The position numbers and the translations under genes are program-made. 64,000 bases of DNA from JAKVCB01 sp965243695 (GTDB taxonomy: Bacteria; Planctomycetota; Planctomycetia; Pirellulales; Lacipirellulaceae). The DNA is taken from assembly GCA_965243695.1 (NCBI GenBank), contig CBDEWC010000043.1, forward strand, positions 1 through 64,000. Direction: 5' to 3'. The notes under the pieces are model-generated. The model was not told where the DNA came from and searched no databases. It saw nothing but the letters and a program-made list of their open reading frames with translations. Positions 17,448-26,493 of the stretch are shown here, in pieces. Positions within the stretch are counted from its first letter, which is position 1. Each line of letters starts with the position of its first letter.

Positions 17448-19078
17448 TCAGTTGCGCAGCGCCGTTTCCACCGATTTTTGCTGTTGGTCAATCACCTCAA
17501 ACTGCGTCAACTTCCAGCCATCCGCTTCTGCCACCAACACCACGGTTCCCTGGTACTGATCGGTGCGGGTGTGCAGGTGGCCCCAATGCTCTACCGACCC
17601 GGCCACCTCCCAGGTGAGATCGATCGTCACGTGCCCCTTTTGGTGAGACGGTGCAGCATCGGTCACGGTTACCTCCCGCACCCAAAGCAGCGTGCCTCCC
17701 TGTTCGGCCACCAAAAGTGCCCGCTTTATTTTCAAAAACACCTCGCGAACGAGCGAGTCGCCTGCCACCACGCTTAGGTGGTCGTACACCTGGGAGTCGG
17801 ACGTGCCGTTGATAGCTTTAAAGACCTGCGACAAAACTTCCCCGGCAACCTTTTTGGCCAGTTCCGGACTTAAGCGGGCGGCATCCAAGCCCACCCGAAC
17901 GGGCACGGGTCGCTCCATGTTTTCCGCGGGAAGTTCATACTCAAACAGTTGGCGATTCCGAACAAAGATGTGGCCAAAGGGCTGCCTCCCTTGGACAAAG
18001 ACTATCGATTTAAGCAGGGGCGCAAATTTGTTGTAGGTTTCCCACCGAAGCTGCAGATCACCAACCGGGTCTTCTGGCCGATACGACAAGATCACCCCCA
18101 CGCGAGCCTGGTATGCACTCATCCTGCGGGGAGGCGCGTTGAGCGCAAAGTCGCGAATCTCAAGACCAAAGAAACTTAATCGATCGAGGTGCGCTTTGAC
18201 GGGGTTACCGTTGATCCTCACCTCGTTATAGTCACGAAAGAATGCGGCCAGTTTCACCGCGGCAGCCTTTTGCTCTGCAACCTCGACAAAGTCGGGATCT
18301 TTGCGCTCGACCGGAACCCACCGTTCGAGGGTAAGCAGGGGGATCAACACCTCGTGCCGAACCTCCCGGGGAGTGATGTAGAGGAAGGAATAGAGCGCAC
18401 TGTAACTGGAAATCCCCAGCCGTTGGCGCAACTGTTTTTCTCGGTTTGCCTTAATCGCCGTGTAGTTGGGACGTTTTGTCGGCGGATTTTCCCAGTCTAA
18501 TTCAAGGGTGTACGATTGGCCCGACGTGAGCTGACGGGGCCGTTCTGCCAGAAAGCCGTTGTGCAACAGCAGGCAATCCATCGAGGCTGGCTGCGACTCG
18601 CCAAATTCGTGTCGGATCGTGATGAATTGTGGCCTGGTTGGCGTGGGGAATTTCCACTGGTAGGTGATCCACCGCTGCTTGAGTTCGGTCTGCAGCACCC
18701 CCTCCTCGGGCAACTGCGCCAGGTTCATGCTCTGAAACTCTGCCGGGAGCAACTCTCCGTTGGCCGTTCGCAACTGCAACCGCGGCTCGAGAAAATCCCG
18801 GTACTTGTCGGCTGCTTCTTTTAGCGCGTCGCTTGCAATACGGTACTGCTTGTTGGCCGTCAACTCGTAGTGCAGCACCAGGTCTTCGACCGCCATGCCC
18901 AACCGGACCTGAACATGGTCTTCGCGAACATCGAAGATGACGTCGGTCAACGAGATGGGATGCGCCACCACCTTGGGGCACAGGCCACTACGCAGGCCAC
19001 TACGCAGGCCACTACGCAGGCCAGCCACAGAGGGCTGGCAATTTTCAATAAGAGATTATTCAGGTGCATTCGTTTCAT
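17448..19078 (-). CDS. Exported lipoprotein of unknown function (N-terminus frameshifted)
   Basis: The body (from about 18974 down to 17448, roughly 505 residues) is one frame: a mixed alpha/beta protein with no family I recognise, including TLLWVREVTVTDAAP and GTVVLVAEADGWKLTQFEVID near its end. A signal peptide is encoded in another frame from the ATG at 19078 (or 19069): KRMHLNNLLLKIASPLWLAC followed by three VVAC lipobox-like units. The two frames would join if one extra C were present in the CCCC run at 18975-18978. A GTG at 19028 would otherwise start the body frame but gives no signal peptide. The start overlaps the end of the double metallo-beta-lactamase gene, implying coupled expression and possible cooperation at the envelope. 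Confidence 0.7.
18983..19018. repeat. Three tandem 12-bp repeats encoding lipobox units
   Basis: The plus-strand unit GGCCACTACGCA is repeated exactly three times; on the coding (minus) strand it spells the residues A-C-V-V repeatedly. Since 12 is a multiple of three, copy number can vary without frame change. Confidence 0.9.
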
Positions 19079-20978
19079 CCGGACCAATGGTGACCAGGCT
19101 CTCCACCCAGTCCCGCACGTCGATGCCGTCCGATTGAACATCAACCCTGACCAGGTAATTGCCTGGCTTGGCGGGCAACTGGATCTTTACCGGCAGGGTT
19201 GCCAACCCTCCCGGCGGTACATTGTGTGCAACGAGGGCTGAGCCCGGGTTCTTTGACACCAGCTGTGCCCCTGCGGGCAGACGGAAACGGACCCGGTAGT
19301 CTCTTGGTTTTGGGGAGTGATTGGTCAGCTTGACCTCAAACGGTTGAATGGCGGCTGGCTTTGTGTGGACTCCGTAGGGATACAAACAGGCCCACTGTTC
19401 ATCAACCGCATAGTTCTCATCATCCCACGGGCTCAGTTGGCGCACGATTGCCGCACGTTCACGAAAACCTGCCTCCAGGGTTGCCAGTTCCTGCCTGGAA
19501 AACCGAAACACCTGCGAAATGTGTTCGTTGATCAACCAGTAGTTGTCTCCCAGTTCACGGATCTGACCGAGGCAGTTCAGCAGGCCATCGTCGTTGTGCA
19601 TCAGGTTACGATTGAGGACACAATAATCGTCCATGCCGGAAGGCGAAAATGCATCGCCAATAAAAAACACGGGCGTTTGCCCTGGTTGCTCCACCAGCAA
19701 GGCGCCGTGATAGAAGGTCTGCCCCGGGAAACGCCGAAAGGTCAGCGTAAATTCGTGAAAAGGGAGCTTGTCTCCATCTTGTTTGACAACAAGATCTTCA
19801 ATGGGTGTGTGATGGAGGCAGGGCATGTGGTAATTGCCCGGATGCTGAAGAATATCGACATAATTTTCCACCGCATAAACGGGACACGCGAATGCTTTTC
19901 GGGCCGCTTCTACGGCATCGGTATGATCGTCGTGATAGTGGGTGACAAAAATTCCATCGACCTTCTCAATGACTCCAAGGTTCATCAATTCCTTAACGCC
20001 TTCAATAACCGCAGACGTACCGCAGTCGATCAGCAGGCTGTGTCCCGTTTCTGAAATGACCAACCGGCTGGTTCCTTTGACCCAAATCCAGTCCGGCGTT
20101 TCGTCATGGGCACTGTAGGCCATCCAGGAGAAGTCGGTATTCTCTCCCAGAACTCTCCTGGCACAAATGCCCATGCGCTCTTCCTTGAAATACCAGTTCA
20201 AGGCACTGGTCGAGAGGTAAGATCGGTACAGGGCCCGCACGCGATCGGCCAGGCTCTGTAGGGCCTGTTCGGGATGGGTCATGACCTCTCCACGCGCCGG
20301 CACCAGCACATCTGGCTGAAGTGCTTTGACTTTTTCGAGACTGGCCAGCAGGGCCGCAAAGCGACCGCCATAACCGTGATAGCCTCCCACGCCCGCTGCG
20401 GGAATCGCGTCCTGAAAGCTGTAGATATCGAGAACCTTGCCGGCACCTGCGATCAAGTCGCCGGTGAAAACATACTTTTTGCCATCCACCTGGGTGGCAT
20501 AGGAAACACTCCCCCGTGTGAACCCGGGAGTTTCGAGGGTCGTGAGGGTGACGCCTCCCAGGTCAAGCTGGTCGCCCTCCTTCACCCAGCGATTCACGGC
20601 CAGCGGTTTTTCGAGAATCTTGGTCGATTGCTGCTGGTAATCGTGAAACCGTTTTTGCCGAAAGTCGTTCCAAAAGTTTTGGGGCGATTCAATCAGTTCC
20701 CGTTCCGCTGCCGGCGCGACTGCCTTCACCCCCGCCTCGACCAACGGACGGGCTGCCCACAGAACATCGCGGCGGTGATGGGGCAGCAACACCCAGTCGA
20801 TTTCCGAGGCTGCTGCTTCGGCGGCGCCATAGATGGCCGCCGCCTGGCTCTCGGTCCGAATCACCACCCGGTTGACCGGCCCCTGGGTAATTTCGATCGA
20901 GGGCCCGGGAGTTTTGGCCTGGGTCCCTGCGCTAGTAACCAACCAGACCAGCGCGCCGAAAACAAACCGACCTTTCAT
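19056..20978 (-). CDS. Double metallo-beta-lactamase-fold hydrolase, exported
   Basis: 640 residues from the ATG at 20978, where the signal peptide GRFVFGALVWLVTSAGTQA begins. It contains two MBL-fold domains. The first (about 40-270) has PHHRRD in place of HxHxDH, plus VFTGDLIAG, so its metal site is doubtful. The second (about 300-510) has an intact THYHDDH, a downstream HHTPIED and FFIGDAF. The C-terminal 100 residues form an Ig-like or NPCBM-type beta-sandwich ending NLVRVDVQ-like. Family knowledge: MBL-fold proteins hydrolyse diverse esters, amides and phosphodiesters. It heads a two-gene overlap with the lipoprotein at 17448. Confidence 0.8.
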   Translation of the reverse strand: MKGRFVFGALVWLVTSAGTQAKTPGPSIEITQGPVNRVVIRTESQAAAIYGAAEAAASEIDWVLLPHHRRDVLWAARPLVEAGVKAVAPAAERELIESPQNFWNDFRQKRFHDYQQQSTKILEKPLAVNRWVKEGDQLDLGGVTLTTLETPGFTRGSVSYATQVDGKKYVFTGDLIAGAGKVLDIYSFQDAIPAAGVGGYHGYGGRFAALLASLEKVKALQPDVLVPARGEVMTHPEQALQSLADRVRALYRSYLSTSALNWYFKEERMGICARRVLGENTDFSWMAYSAHDETPDWIWVKGTSRLVISETGHSLLIDCGTSAVIEGVKELMNLGVIEKVDGIFVTHYHDDHTDAVEAARKAFACPVYAVENYVDILQHPGNYHMPCLHHTPIEDLVVKQDGDKLPFHEFTLTFRRFPGQTFYHGALLVEQPGQTPVFFIGDAFSPSGMDDYCVLNRNLMHNDDGLLNCLGQIRELGDNYWLINEHISQVFRFSRQELATLEAGFRERAAIVRQLSPWDDENYAVDEQWACLYPYGVHTKPAAIQPFEVKLTNHSPKPRDYRVRFRLPAGAQLVSKNPGSALVAHNVPPGGLATLPVKIQLPAKPGNYLVRVDVQSDGIDVRDWVESLVTIGPDETNAPE

Positions 20979-21093
20979 GACCAATCCCACGCTCGTTGAA
21001 CACTTCCCCAAAAAGGCTGGTTGACGACGTAAACCAACCGGCATCCCTCGATTTTACACCATTTCGGTGGCAACCGGATGGCCATTCGACCTC

Positions 21094-22251
21094 TTAGAAC
21101 CACGTTACCAAGGCAGGAGAAAGGAGGATCAAGACCAGCGACATCCCGGCCGCCACCACAAGCGCCCCACACAACAGCAGCCCACATTCCACACCCAGGA
21201 GCAAAACCACCCTCGACTTTGCGCAGCCCAGCATCTTCATCGTGTGAAGGTGCTCCCTGCGAAGGTGAACTGTCTGAATCGCGATGACGACCATCAACAC
21301 TCCCGTCAGAACCAGCATCACGACAAATACCCCATCCAGCACACTTTTGATTCCCAACACGTAGTCGATCAGCTTTTGGAACTCGGCGCCGGGCACCAGC
21401 ATTTGTAACGCCGGGTGATCCAAGTAGCGCCCTTCGGCCAACACGCCCGCTTTGGCGGTTTGCGGCCACACGGCGACCGCCGAGAGTTTGTATTGGCGGC
21501 GCCTGCCATGGAAATGAATCTGACCGCGATTCGAGTCATCAATCACCGTGACCGGCTCGGCCGGCAGGTGACCATCGGTCGAGTCGGCCAACACCGACGA
21601 CTTGTCGACCGCCGTACCGGTATCGCCTGCCTGGTGTCCATGGCCGTAACCATCCAGCAGCCAGGCTGTCTCGAGCGACACAAACACGCCATCATCATCG
21701 GAGCTATGGGTCGGCGCAAGCACACCCACCACTTCAAGGGCAACCGAAGGGGGCGCATTGAGGTCAAACGGATTGAGGCGATCGGTCTTAATCCGGTCGC
21801 CCACGTTGCCAACATGACTGCCCACCACGCAATGTCCGAGCTGGGAAAACAGCTGCCCTATGGCAACGGGAATATTGCGGGTGGTGAAATATTCACCCGT
21901 AGTCCCAATCACCGGCAGGGCCTGGCGCCTGGCCGTATGAACAACATGCAGCGGAACCGACACCAGGTCGTTTGCCTCGGCAAGGTCCTGGTAAGCGGCA
22001 TACGTAATTTGGCGGTCGATATCTCCCAAAAAATAAAGCGCCTTCAGGACGAGACCGTACCGACTTCCACGTCCGCCAACCAGCAAGGGAGGATTTTCAC
22101 TCCGCGCTGCCAGTTGTTTTTCGTATTGCGACACCACCTGGCTGGTAACCACGGGCAAGCTAATGGAAACCGCAGCCACTAGAACAAGCGTACTCGAGAG
22201 CAAAGGTCGCGAGCGCAGGTAGGACCAGGCCAGCCGGAACAGGTCAGCCAT
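21094..22251 (-). CDS. ABC transporter permease, MacB/FtsX-type
   Basis: 385 residues from the ATG at 22251, preceded by AGGAGGAAGCG; the upstream in-frame start at 22278 is weaker. It has an N-terminal membrane helix (LLSSTLVLVAAVSISLPVV), a large periplasmic domain of about 230 residues, and three C-terminal helices (VLDGVFVVMLVLTGVLMVV and following). This is the MacB/FtsX (type VII) topology. The gene overlaps its ATPase partner by 8 bases. The substrate is unknown; such pairs often work in lipoprotein sorting or efflux by mechanotransmission. Confidence 0.85.
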   Translation of the reverse strand: MADLFRLAWSYLRSRPLLSSTLVLVAAVSISLPVVTSQVVSQYEKQLAARSENPPLLVGGRGSRYGLVLKALYFLGDIDRQITYAAYQDLAEANDLVSVPLHVVHTARRQALPVIGTTGEYFTTRNIPVAIGQLFSQLGHCVVGSHVGNVGDRIKTDRLNPFDLNAPPSVALEVVGVLAPTHSSDDDGVFVSLETAWLLDGYGHGHQAGDTGTAVDKSSVLADSTDGHLPAEPVTVIDDSNRGQIHFHGRRRQYKLSAVAVWPQTAKAGVLAEGRYLDHPALQMLVPGAEFQKLIDYVLGIKSVLDGVFVVMLVLTGVLMVVIAIQTVHLRREHLHTMKMLGCAKSRVVLLLGVECGLLLCGALVVAAGMSLVLILLSPALVTWF

Positions 22252-22912
22252 CGCTTCCTCCTGCAACCAGTTGTGCAAAATCTACCACCTGGTCAAACCG
22301 TTTCAGGGAGGACCTCTCATGGGTCACCGCCACAATCGTCGAGCCAATCCGATCGGCCTGGCAAAACAGCAGGTCCCACACACGCTCGCTATTTTCGGGG
22401 TCAAGACTTGCGGTGGGTTCGTCGGCAAACAGGTAGGCTGGCTTCCTGATCAGTGCGCGGCAGACGGCCACTCGCTGCAGTTCACCCCGCGACAACGTGG
22501 CAACGGCGTGGTTGGGCAACTGGTCAATTCCGGTTGCCTGGCAAAGTTCCTCCAGCCACACCCGGTGACTCTCCGCCACCGGCTCGGCGGACAACGTCAC
22601 CGGCAGCAAAATATTATCGCGAATCGACAGGTACTCAATCAGCCTGAAATCCTGAAACACGTGACCGATTTTCTGGTTCCTGAGCAACCTTAGCTGCCGA
22701 TCATTGCAGCCGGTGAGTTCCTGGTTGTCCACGGCAACCGAACCGACTGCGGGCATTTCCAGACCACTTAACAGGCGCAGCAAGGTGGTTTTCCCGCAAC
22801 CGCTTTGCCCGGTGATTGCCGCGTGTTGTCCGGCGGCAATCTTTAACTCACCGATTGCCAGCAGGAAGGGGCTGGCCCGATATCGAAATTCCAGGTCCTG
22901 AACGTGAATCAT
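22244..22912 (-). CDS. ABC transporter ATP-binding protein, LolD/MacB-type
   Basis: 222 residues. Walker A GQSGCGKTTLL (about 35-45), Q-loop VFQDFRLI, signature LSRGELQRV, Walker B AYLFADEPTASLDP and H-loop VTHE are all present, so it should hydrolyse ATP. It overlaps the permease start by 8 bases, giving a translationally coupled two-gene operon. Confidence 0.9.
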   Translation of the reverse strand: MIHVQDLEFRYRASPFLLAIGELKIAAGQHAAITGQSGCGKTTLLRLLSGLEMPAVGSVAVDNQELTGCNDRQLRLLRNQKIGHVFQDFRLIEYLSIRDNILLPVTLSAEPVAESHRVWLEELCQATGIDQLPNHAVATLSRGELQRVAVCRALIRKPAYLFADEPTASLDPENSERVWDLLFCQADRIGSTIVAVTHERSSLKRFDQVVDFAQLVAGGSDG

Positions 22913-22967
22913 CGTATGCGTGTGACCTGCTGCTTGCGGAAGGTCCCCATAGGTATATCAAGCCTGG

Positions 22968-23324
22968 TCACGGTTGATTTGTTTCCGCAGTTGTGTCGGG
23001 CGTTTGCTGCCATCTCGGACCTGCGCACCACATTGCCACCGCCGCACCACAACTCATTCCCAACAACGTCGGCAGCCACAAAAAACTACGCACACCTTGC
23101 TGCTCCAGGTCGACACCACCGACGATCAGTAACCAACCCACCACAACCAACGATACGGCCATGCCAAGCCCGATTGAAAAACTCCAAAGAGCGCCAATCC
23201 ACACCCACGGATTTCTTCGAGCTGCGCGGGCGCGCCTGAAGATAAAAAAGCTTAACGCCATCAAAATACAAAGGCCAAACGGCATGGTTTTTCCAACGGT
23301 TGATCGAACACGTTCGGGCACCAT
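22968..23324 (-). CDS. Hypothetical three-helix membrane protein
   Basis: 118 residues from the ATG at 23324, or 105 from the in-frame Met at residue 14. Hydrophobic segments: MPFGLCILMALSFFIF, WIGALWSFSIGLGMAVSLVVVG with LIVGG, and LWLPTLLGMSCGAAVAMWC. Family not recognised. The start codon lies inside a 17-bp tandem repeat, so two ATGs occur 17 bases apart in different frames. It is upstream of the ABC genes on the same strand. Confidence 0.55.
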   Translation of the reverse strand: MVPERVRSTVGKTMPFGLCILMALSFFIFRRARAARRNPWVWIGALWSFSIGLGMAVSLVVVGWLLIVGGVDLEQQGVRSFLWLPTLLGMSCGAAVAMWCAGPRWQQTPDTTAETNQP

Positions 23325-23350
23325 CTGTTCACCGGCACCATCTGTTCACC
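23317..23350. repeat. Two tandem 17-bp repeats carrying a start codon
   Basis: The unit GGCACCATCTGTTCACC at 23317-23333 repeats exactly at 23334-23350, followed by a partial third copy. Each unit contains CAT, the minus-strand ATG. Copy number change would move the start codon and its context. Confidence 0.85.
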
Positions 23351-23449
23351 GGCACCATGGTGGATCTACCTAGTTTACCCGCCCGCGAACCATTTTTACC
23401 AGCCGGCGAACCCCGCCAGCAAACCACCTAAAGCGCCAGCTGCAAACGC

Positions 23450-23887
23450 TCAAGATTCGTGGCCTGATTCTTGCTGTTGGGGAACTGAAAACAGTTCCAC
23501 CAGGTGTTGATCGGGATCGCGGAGGTAGAGTTGCCGCGCACCGTCAGGCCGGGTTCGCGGTCCCTCGACGATCTGGACACCTTGCTGGCGAAGCTGTTCG
23601 GCGGTTGCGTCACAATCGTCGACCACAAACGCGTAGTGAAACGCACGGGCAATCTCGGTCGCGGTGGAGATGGGCATTCCGGCCGAGCCGGCCTCGGCGC
23701 CTTGCTGGTTCAGGTGAATCTGGGTCGAACCTGCCTGAAACCAGTGTCCGGGGAATCCAAAGTCTGGCCGCCCAATATGCTTCATGCCGAGCAAACCGAC
23801 ATAAAACTCCACACTTTTGTCGAGATCTTGGGCGACGATCGTAATGTGATCGATCCCTTTTACCCCGAGTGGCTGAAAATGGCTCAT
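23450..23887 (-). CDS. Glyoxalase/VOC-family metalloprotein
   Basis: 145 residues from the ATG at 23887 (the frame extends far upstream without support). It contains paired beta-alpha-beta-beta-beta modules of the vicinal oxygen chelate fold: GIDHITIVAQDLDKSVEFY, LLGMKHIG, QIHLNQQG, HYAFVVDDCDATAEQL, and the conserved RQLYLRDPDQHLVEL with the metal-ligand Glu. Likely a dioxygenase, isomerase or resistance protein in the cytoplasm; the substrate cannot be assigned. Transcribed alone. Confidence 0.8.
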   Translation of the reverse strand: MSHFQPLGVKGIDHITIVAQDLDKSVEFYVGLLGMKHIGRPDFGFPGHWFQAGSTQIHLNQQGAEAGSAGMPISTATEIARAFHYAFVVDDCDATAEQLRQQGVQIVEGPRTRPDGARQLYLRDPDQHLVELFSVPQQQESGHES

Positions 23888-24307
23888 GATTGTCTCTGTT
23901 GTTCTGCAAACGGGGTGGCCATCGTCTCGATGCCAGCCGGCAAAAGCGCCCCAGGATCGGTCGCATTCGTTGCGCGGTTCCCCACCTGCCGATAAAGGTT
24001 CGCATCGCCTGCCGCAAACCCGATCGGGGCTTCGCTGTGCCAACGGCGCTGGGCCAACGGCCCACCTCTGCATCCTACCATCTGTGGAGGTTCTTCTGCA
24101 GATCACCCGCTGGGGCCAAGAGCACCCCCAAGCAACCGACCGACCGCCGCGTCTCACAGGTCACGGCAAGACAGATCACCTTCCGCAAACCGGCTCGCTG
24201 TTTTACAGGCCAAGCTCCCTGGAGAAACTCGTCGCGTACGGTAGAATGATTGCCGTCGCGTCAAGCAAGCAACCTGCCGGAGAGGCTACTCGAAAGGAAA
24301 CTGGACC
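23888..24307. other. Intergenic region between divergent genes
   Basis: Holds the promoters of the VOC gene (minus) and the SIMPL gene (plus), none of them clearly visible. A 65-residue open frame at 23884-24081 is listed among rejected items. Confidence 0.4.
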
Positions 24308-25045
24308 ATGCGCAATTTTTTGGTTGTTCGATTGTTGATAACTGCCCTGTGGCTGCTCCCCACAGCCATTGCCCGTGCGGATCACCATACGGATGAAAAA
24401 CCGCTGCGGACCATCACCGTCAACGGCGAGGGCAAACTCAAGGTCAAGCCCGACACCGCCTCGGTTTCGGCGGGGGTTGTCACCCAGGCGGCCACGGCCC
24501 GCGAAGCGCTCGATAAAAACAGCGAACGGATGCGGCAGGTGATGCAGGCGCTCCGCCAGGCGGGCATTGCCCAGGACGACCTGCAGACCTCGCAATTTTC
24601 TGTGAGTCCGGTCTATTCACGGCCACCGCGAAAACCGAATGCGCCACAGCTGGAGCCCACGATTGTCGGCTACCGCGTCTCCAACACGGCGACGGCCATT
24701 GTCCGGAAACTGGCCGACCTCGGCGGTGTGCTGGACAAAGTGGTAACACTCGGGGCCAATTCGATCAGCGGGCCTTCCTTCTTCACTGAAAAACCGGAAC
24801 CAATTCTCGACGAGGCGCGCCAAAAGGCTGTTACCAACGCGTTGCAGAAAGCAAAGCTACTGGCCGAGGCGGCGGGCGTCAAACTGGGCCCGATCATGAA
24901 GATCCAGGAAGGGGGTGGCTACGCGCCGCAGCCCAAAAAGATGTACCGGGCGATGGCGATGGAGATGGATGCCGCGTCAGTACCAATTGCTGCGGGTACG
25001 CAGGAGATCCGGGCGACGGTGAATCTGGTGATTGCAATCGAGTAG
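24308..25045 (+). CDS. SIMPL/DUF541 domain periplasmic protein
   Basis: 245 residues. Signal peptide FLVVRLLITALWLLPTAIARA, then a SIMPL domain: TITVNGEGKLKVKPDTASVSAGV, the hallmark 'D..Q' region AGIAQDDLQTSQFSVSPVY, GYRVSNTA and AALADAR-like helix DEARQKAVTNALQKAKLLAEAAG. Members (E. coli YggE, Brucella BP26) are exported, form ring oligomers and are linked to oxidative stress. Preceded by AAAGGAAAC and ATG. Convergent with the efflux gene. Confidence 0.9.
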   Translation: MRNFLVVRLLITALWLLPTAIARADHHTDEKPLRTITVNGEGKLKVKPDTASVSAGVVTQAATAREALDKNSERMRQVMQALRQAGIAQDDLQTSQFSVSPVYSRPPRKPNAPQLEPTIVGYRVSNTATAIVRKLADLGGVLDKVVTLGANSISGPSFFTEKPEPILDEARQKAVTNALQKAKLLAEAAGVKLGPIMKIQEGGGYAPQPKKMYRAMAMEMDAASVPIAAGTQEIRATVNLVIAIE

Positions 25046-25062
25046 GCGCACCAGCCGGCCAA

Positions 25063-26298
25063 CTATTGGCGAAGATCCACCGACTCAAGTTCTCCTACAC
25101 CCAAGGTGAGCACTGGGCGCAAACAACTGACGATCACCAGCAAGGCAAATCCGAGCCCCACAACGAAAAGGACCCACATCGGCCAGGCCGTGGCCGATTG
25201 CAGGAAGGTCCCCCCAAAAGCAAAGGCGCCGCTGATCAGCGAGAACAAACCGCTCACCAGTGCATTGGCTGCGCCACCCGCATGGGGAAATCGTCCCAGG
25301 CAAACCGCGTACAAGATTGGCCACACGCTGGCAGCGAAAAAGAACACCACCGCCGCGGGCACCGCCAGCGCCAGCACGCCAAAGCCACCGGCCAGGTCGA
25401 CCGCGATCATCCCGGCCGAGAGGCCCATCGCAATGGTCGCGGCAATCGCAGCCCGCATGAAATCTGTCGAAAACCGGGACAACAGCCGGTTGGTCAGGTT
25501 GCCTGCCATCCAGCAACATCCCATCGCTAACTGGAGGTGGCCGTAGAAAACCGCATCGCGTTTCAGATCAACCTGAATGTAAAAAGGAGCGAGCACTTCA
25601 AAGCCATACATGATCGTAATCAGGCACCCCATCGCCAGGGCCGAAGCCATGTAAATGGGGTCGGTCGCAATCTGGCGATATGGCAAGAAGACACCCGCCA
25701 CCGGACCGGTAAGCCGGACCCGGCGCGTCTCCGGGAGAAAAAAAAGCGAGGTCAGCACCGTTGCACCAGCCCAGCCACCGAGGACCCAAAACGTGGCATG
25801 CCAGTTGAACCACTGCTGCAGGTAGCCGCCCAAAGCTGGCGAGAGAATCGGGCCACACGCCCAGGCAATGGTCATCCAGTTGGCGGCGCGGGCCCGCTGC
25901 TGAGCGTCGTAGCAGTCGGCCACGATCGACCGGGCCGCAACCACCGTCACGGCGCCGGCAGTGCCCTGAATCACGCGCATCACCAGCACCATGCCAATCG
26001 AGTCGCTGTTGGCAATCGCCACGCTGGCAGCAGCCATCACGGCCGCCCCCACGGCCGACGGAATGCGCCGTCCCCACCGGTCGACCAGCGGACCAAACAC
26101 GATTTGAGCCAGGGCATAACACCCCAGGTAAATAAGTACCGTTTGCTGCACGGCAAAGTCGGTGGTCTGCATGGCCCTTTTCATCGCCGGCAGCGACGGC
26201 AGGAACATGTCGACCCCCGCCCCGGCGAGCGGGACAGTCACAAGCATCCAGCAAAAAGCCCGCCGGCGCTGACCAGGTGTAACCGCAGGTGGTTCCAT
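25063..26298 (-). CDS. MFS drug efflux transporter, Bcr/CflA-type
   Basis: 411 residues from the ATG at 26298; an upstream in-frame start at 26430 would add 44 residues of low quality. Twelve hydrophobic segments are visible. The early loop has PLVDRWGRRIPSAVG, matching the MFS motif A (GxLaDrxGrr), and FLPSLPAMKRAM fits the start of Bcr/CflA transporters. Function: proton-driven export of small drugs or metabolites through the inner membrane. Confidence 0.8.
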   Translation of the reverse strand: MEPPAVTPGQRRRAFCWMLVTVPLAGAGVDMFLPSLPAMKRAMQTTDFAVQQTVLIYLGCYALAQIVFGPLVDRWGRRIPSAVGAAVMAAASVAIANSDSIGMVLVMRVIQGTAGAVTVVAARSIVADCYDAQQRARAANWMTIAWACGPILSPALGGYLQQWFNWHATFWVLGGWAGATVLTSLFFLPETRRVRLTGPVAGVFLPYRQIATDPIYMASALAMGCLITIMYGFEVLAPFYIQVDLKRDAVFYGHLQLAMGCCWMAGNLTNRLLSRFSTDFMRAAIAATIAMGLSAGMIAVDLAGGFGVLALAVPAAVVFFFAASVWPILYAVCLGRFPHAGGAANALVSGLFSLISGAFAFGGTFLQSATAWPMWVLFVVGLGFALLVIVSCLRPVLTLGVGELESVDLRQ

Positions 26299-26493
26299 GG
26301 CCAGATCATCGCAACATTGGTCGTGGGTGACCAGACAGGTTCCCCCGCCGGAAGTGGCGCTGGTTGTCGTTGCTGCAACCTGTGGGCCTGACGGATGGAC
26401 GTTATGGCAGAAGCATCGGCCTGCCTTCACTTGACAGGCCGATAGATTCTGCCGTTTCCCTTAAGGTCCAACAAACGACGGTCTTAAAAGCGA

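Noticed and set aside
23884..24081. 65-residue open frame overlapping the VOC start
   Set aside because: It overlaps the VOC start as ATGA but has no strong ribosome site and no family signal.
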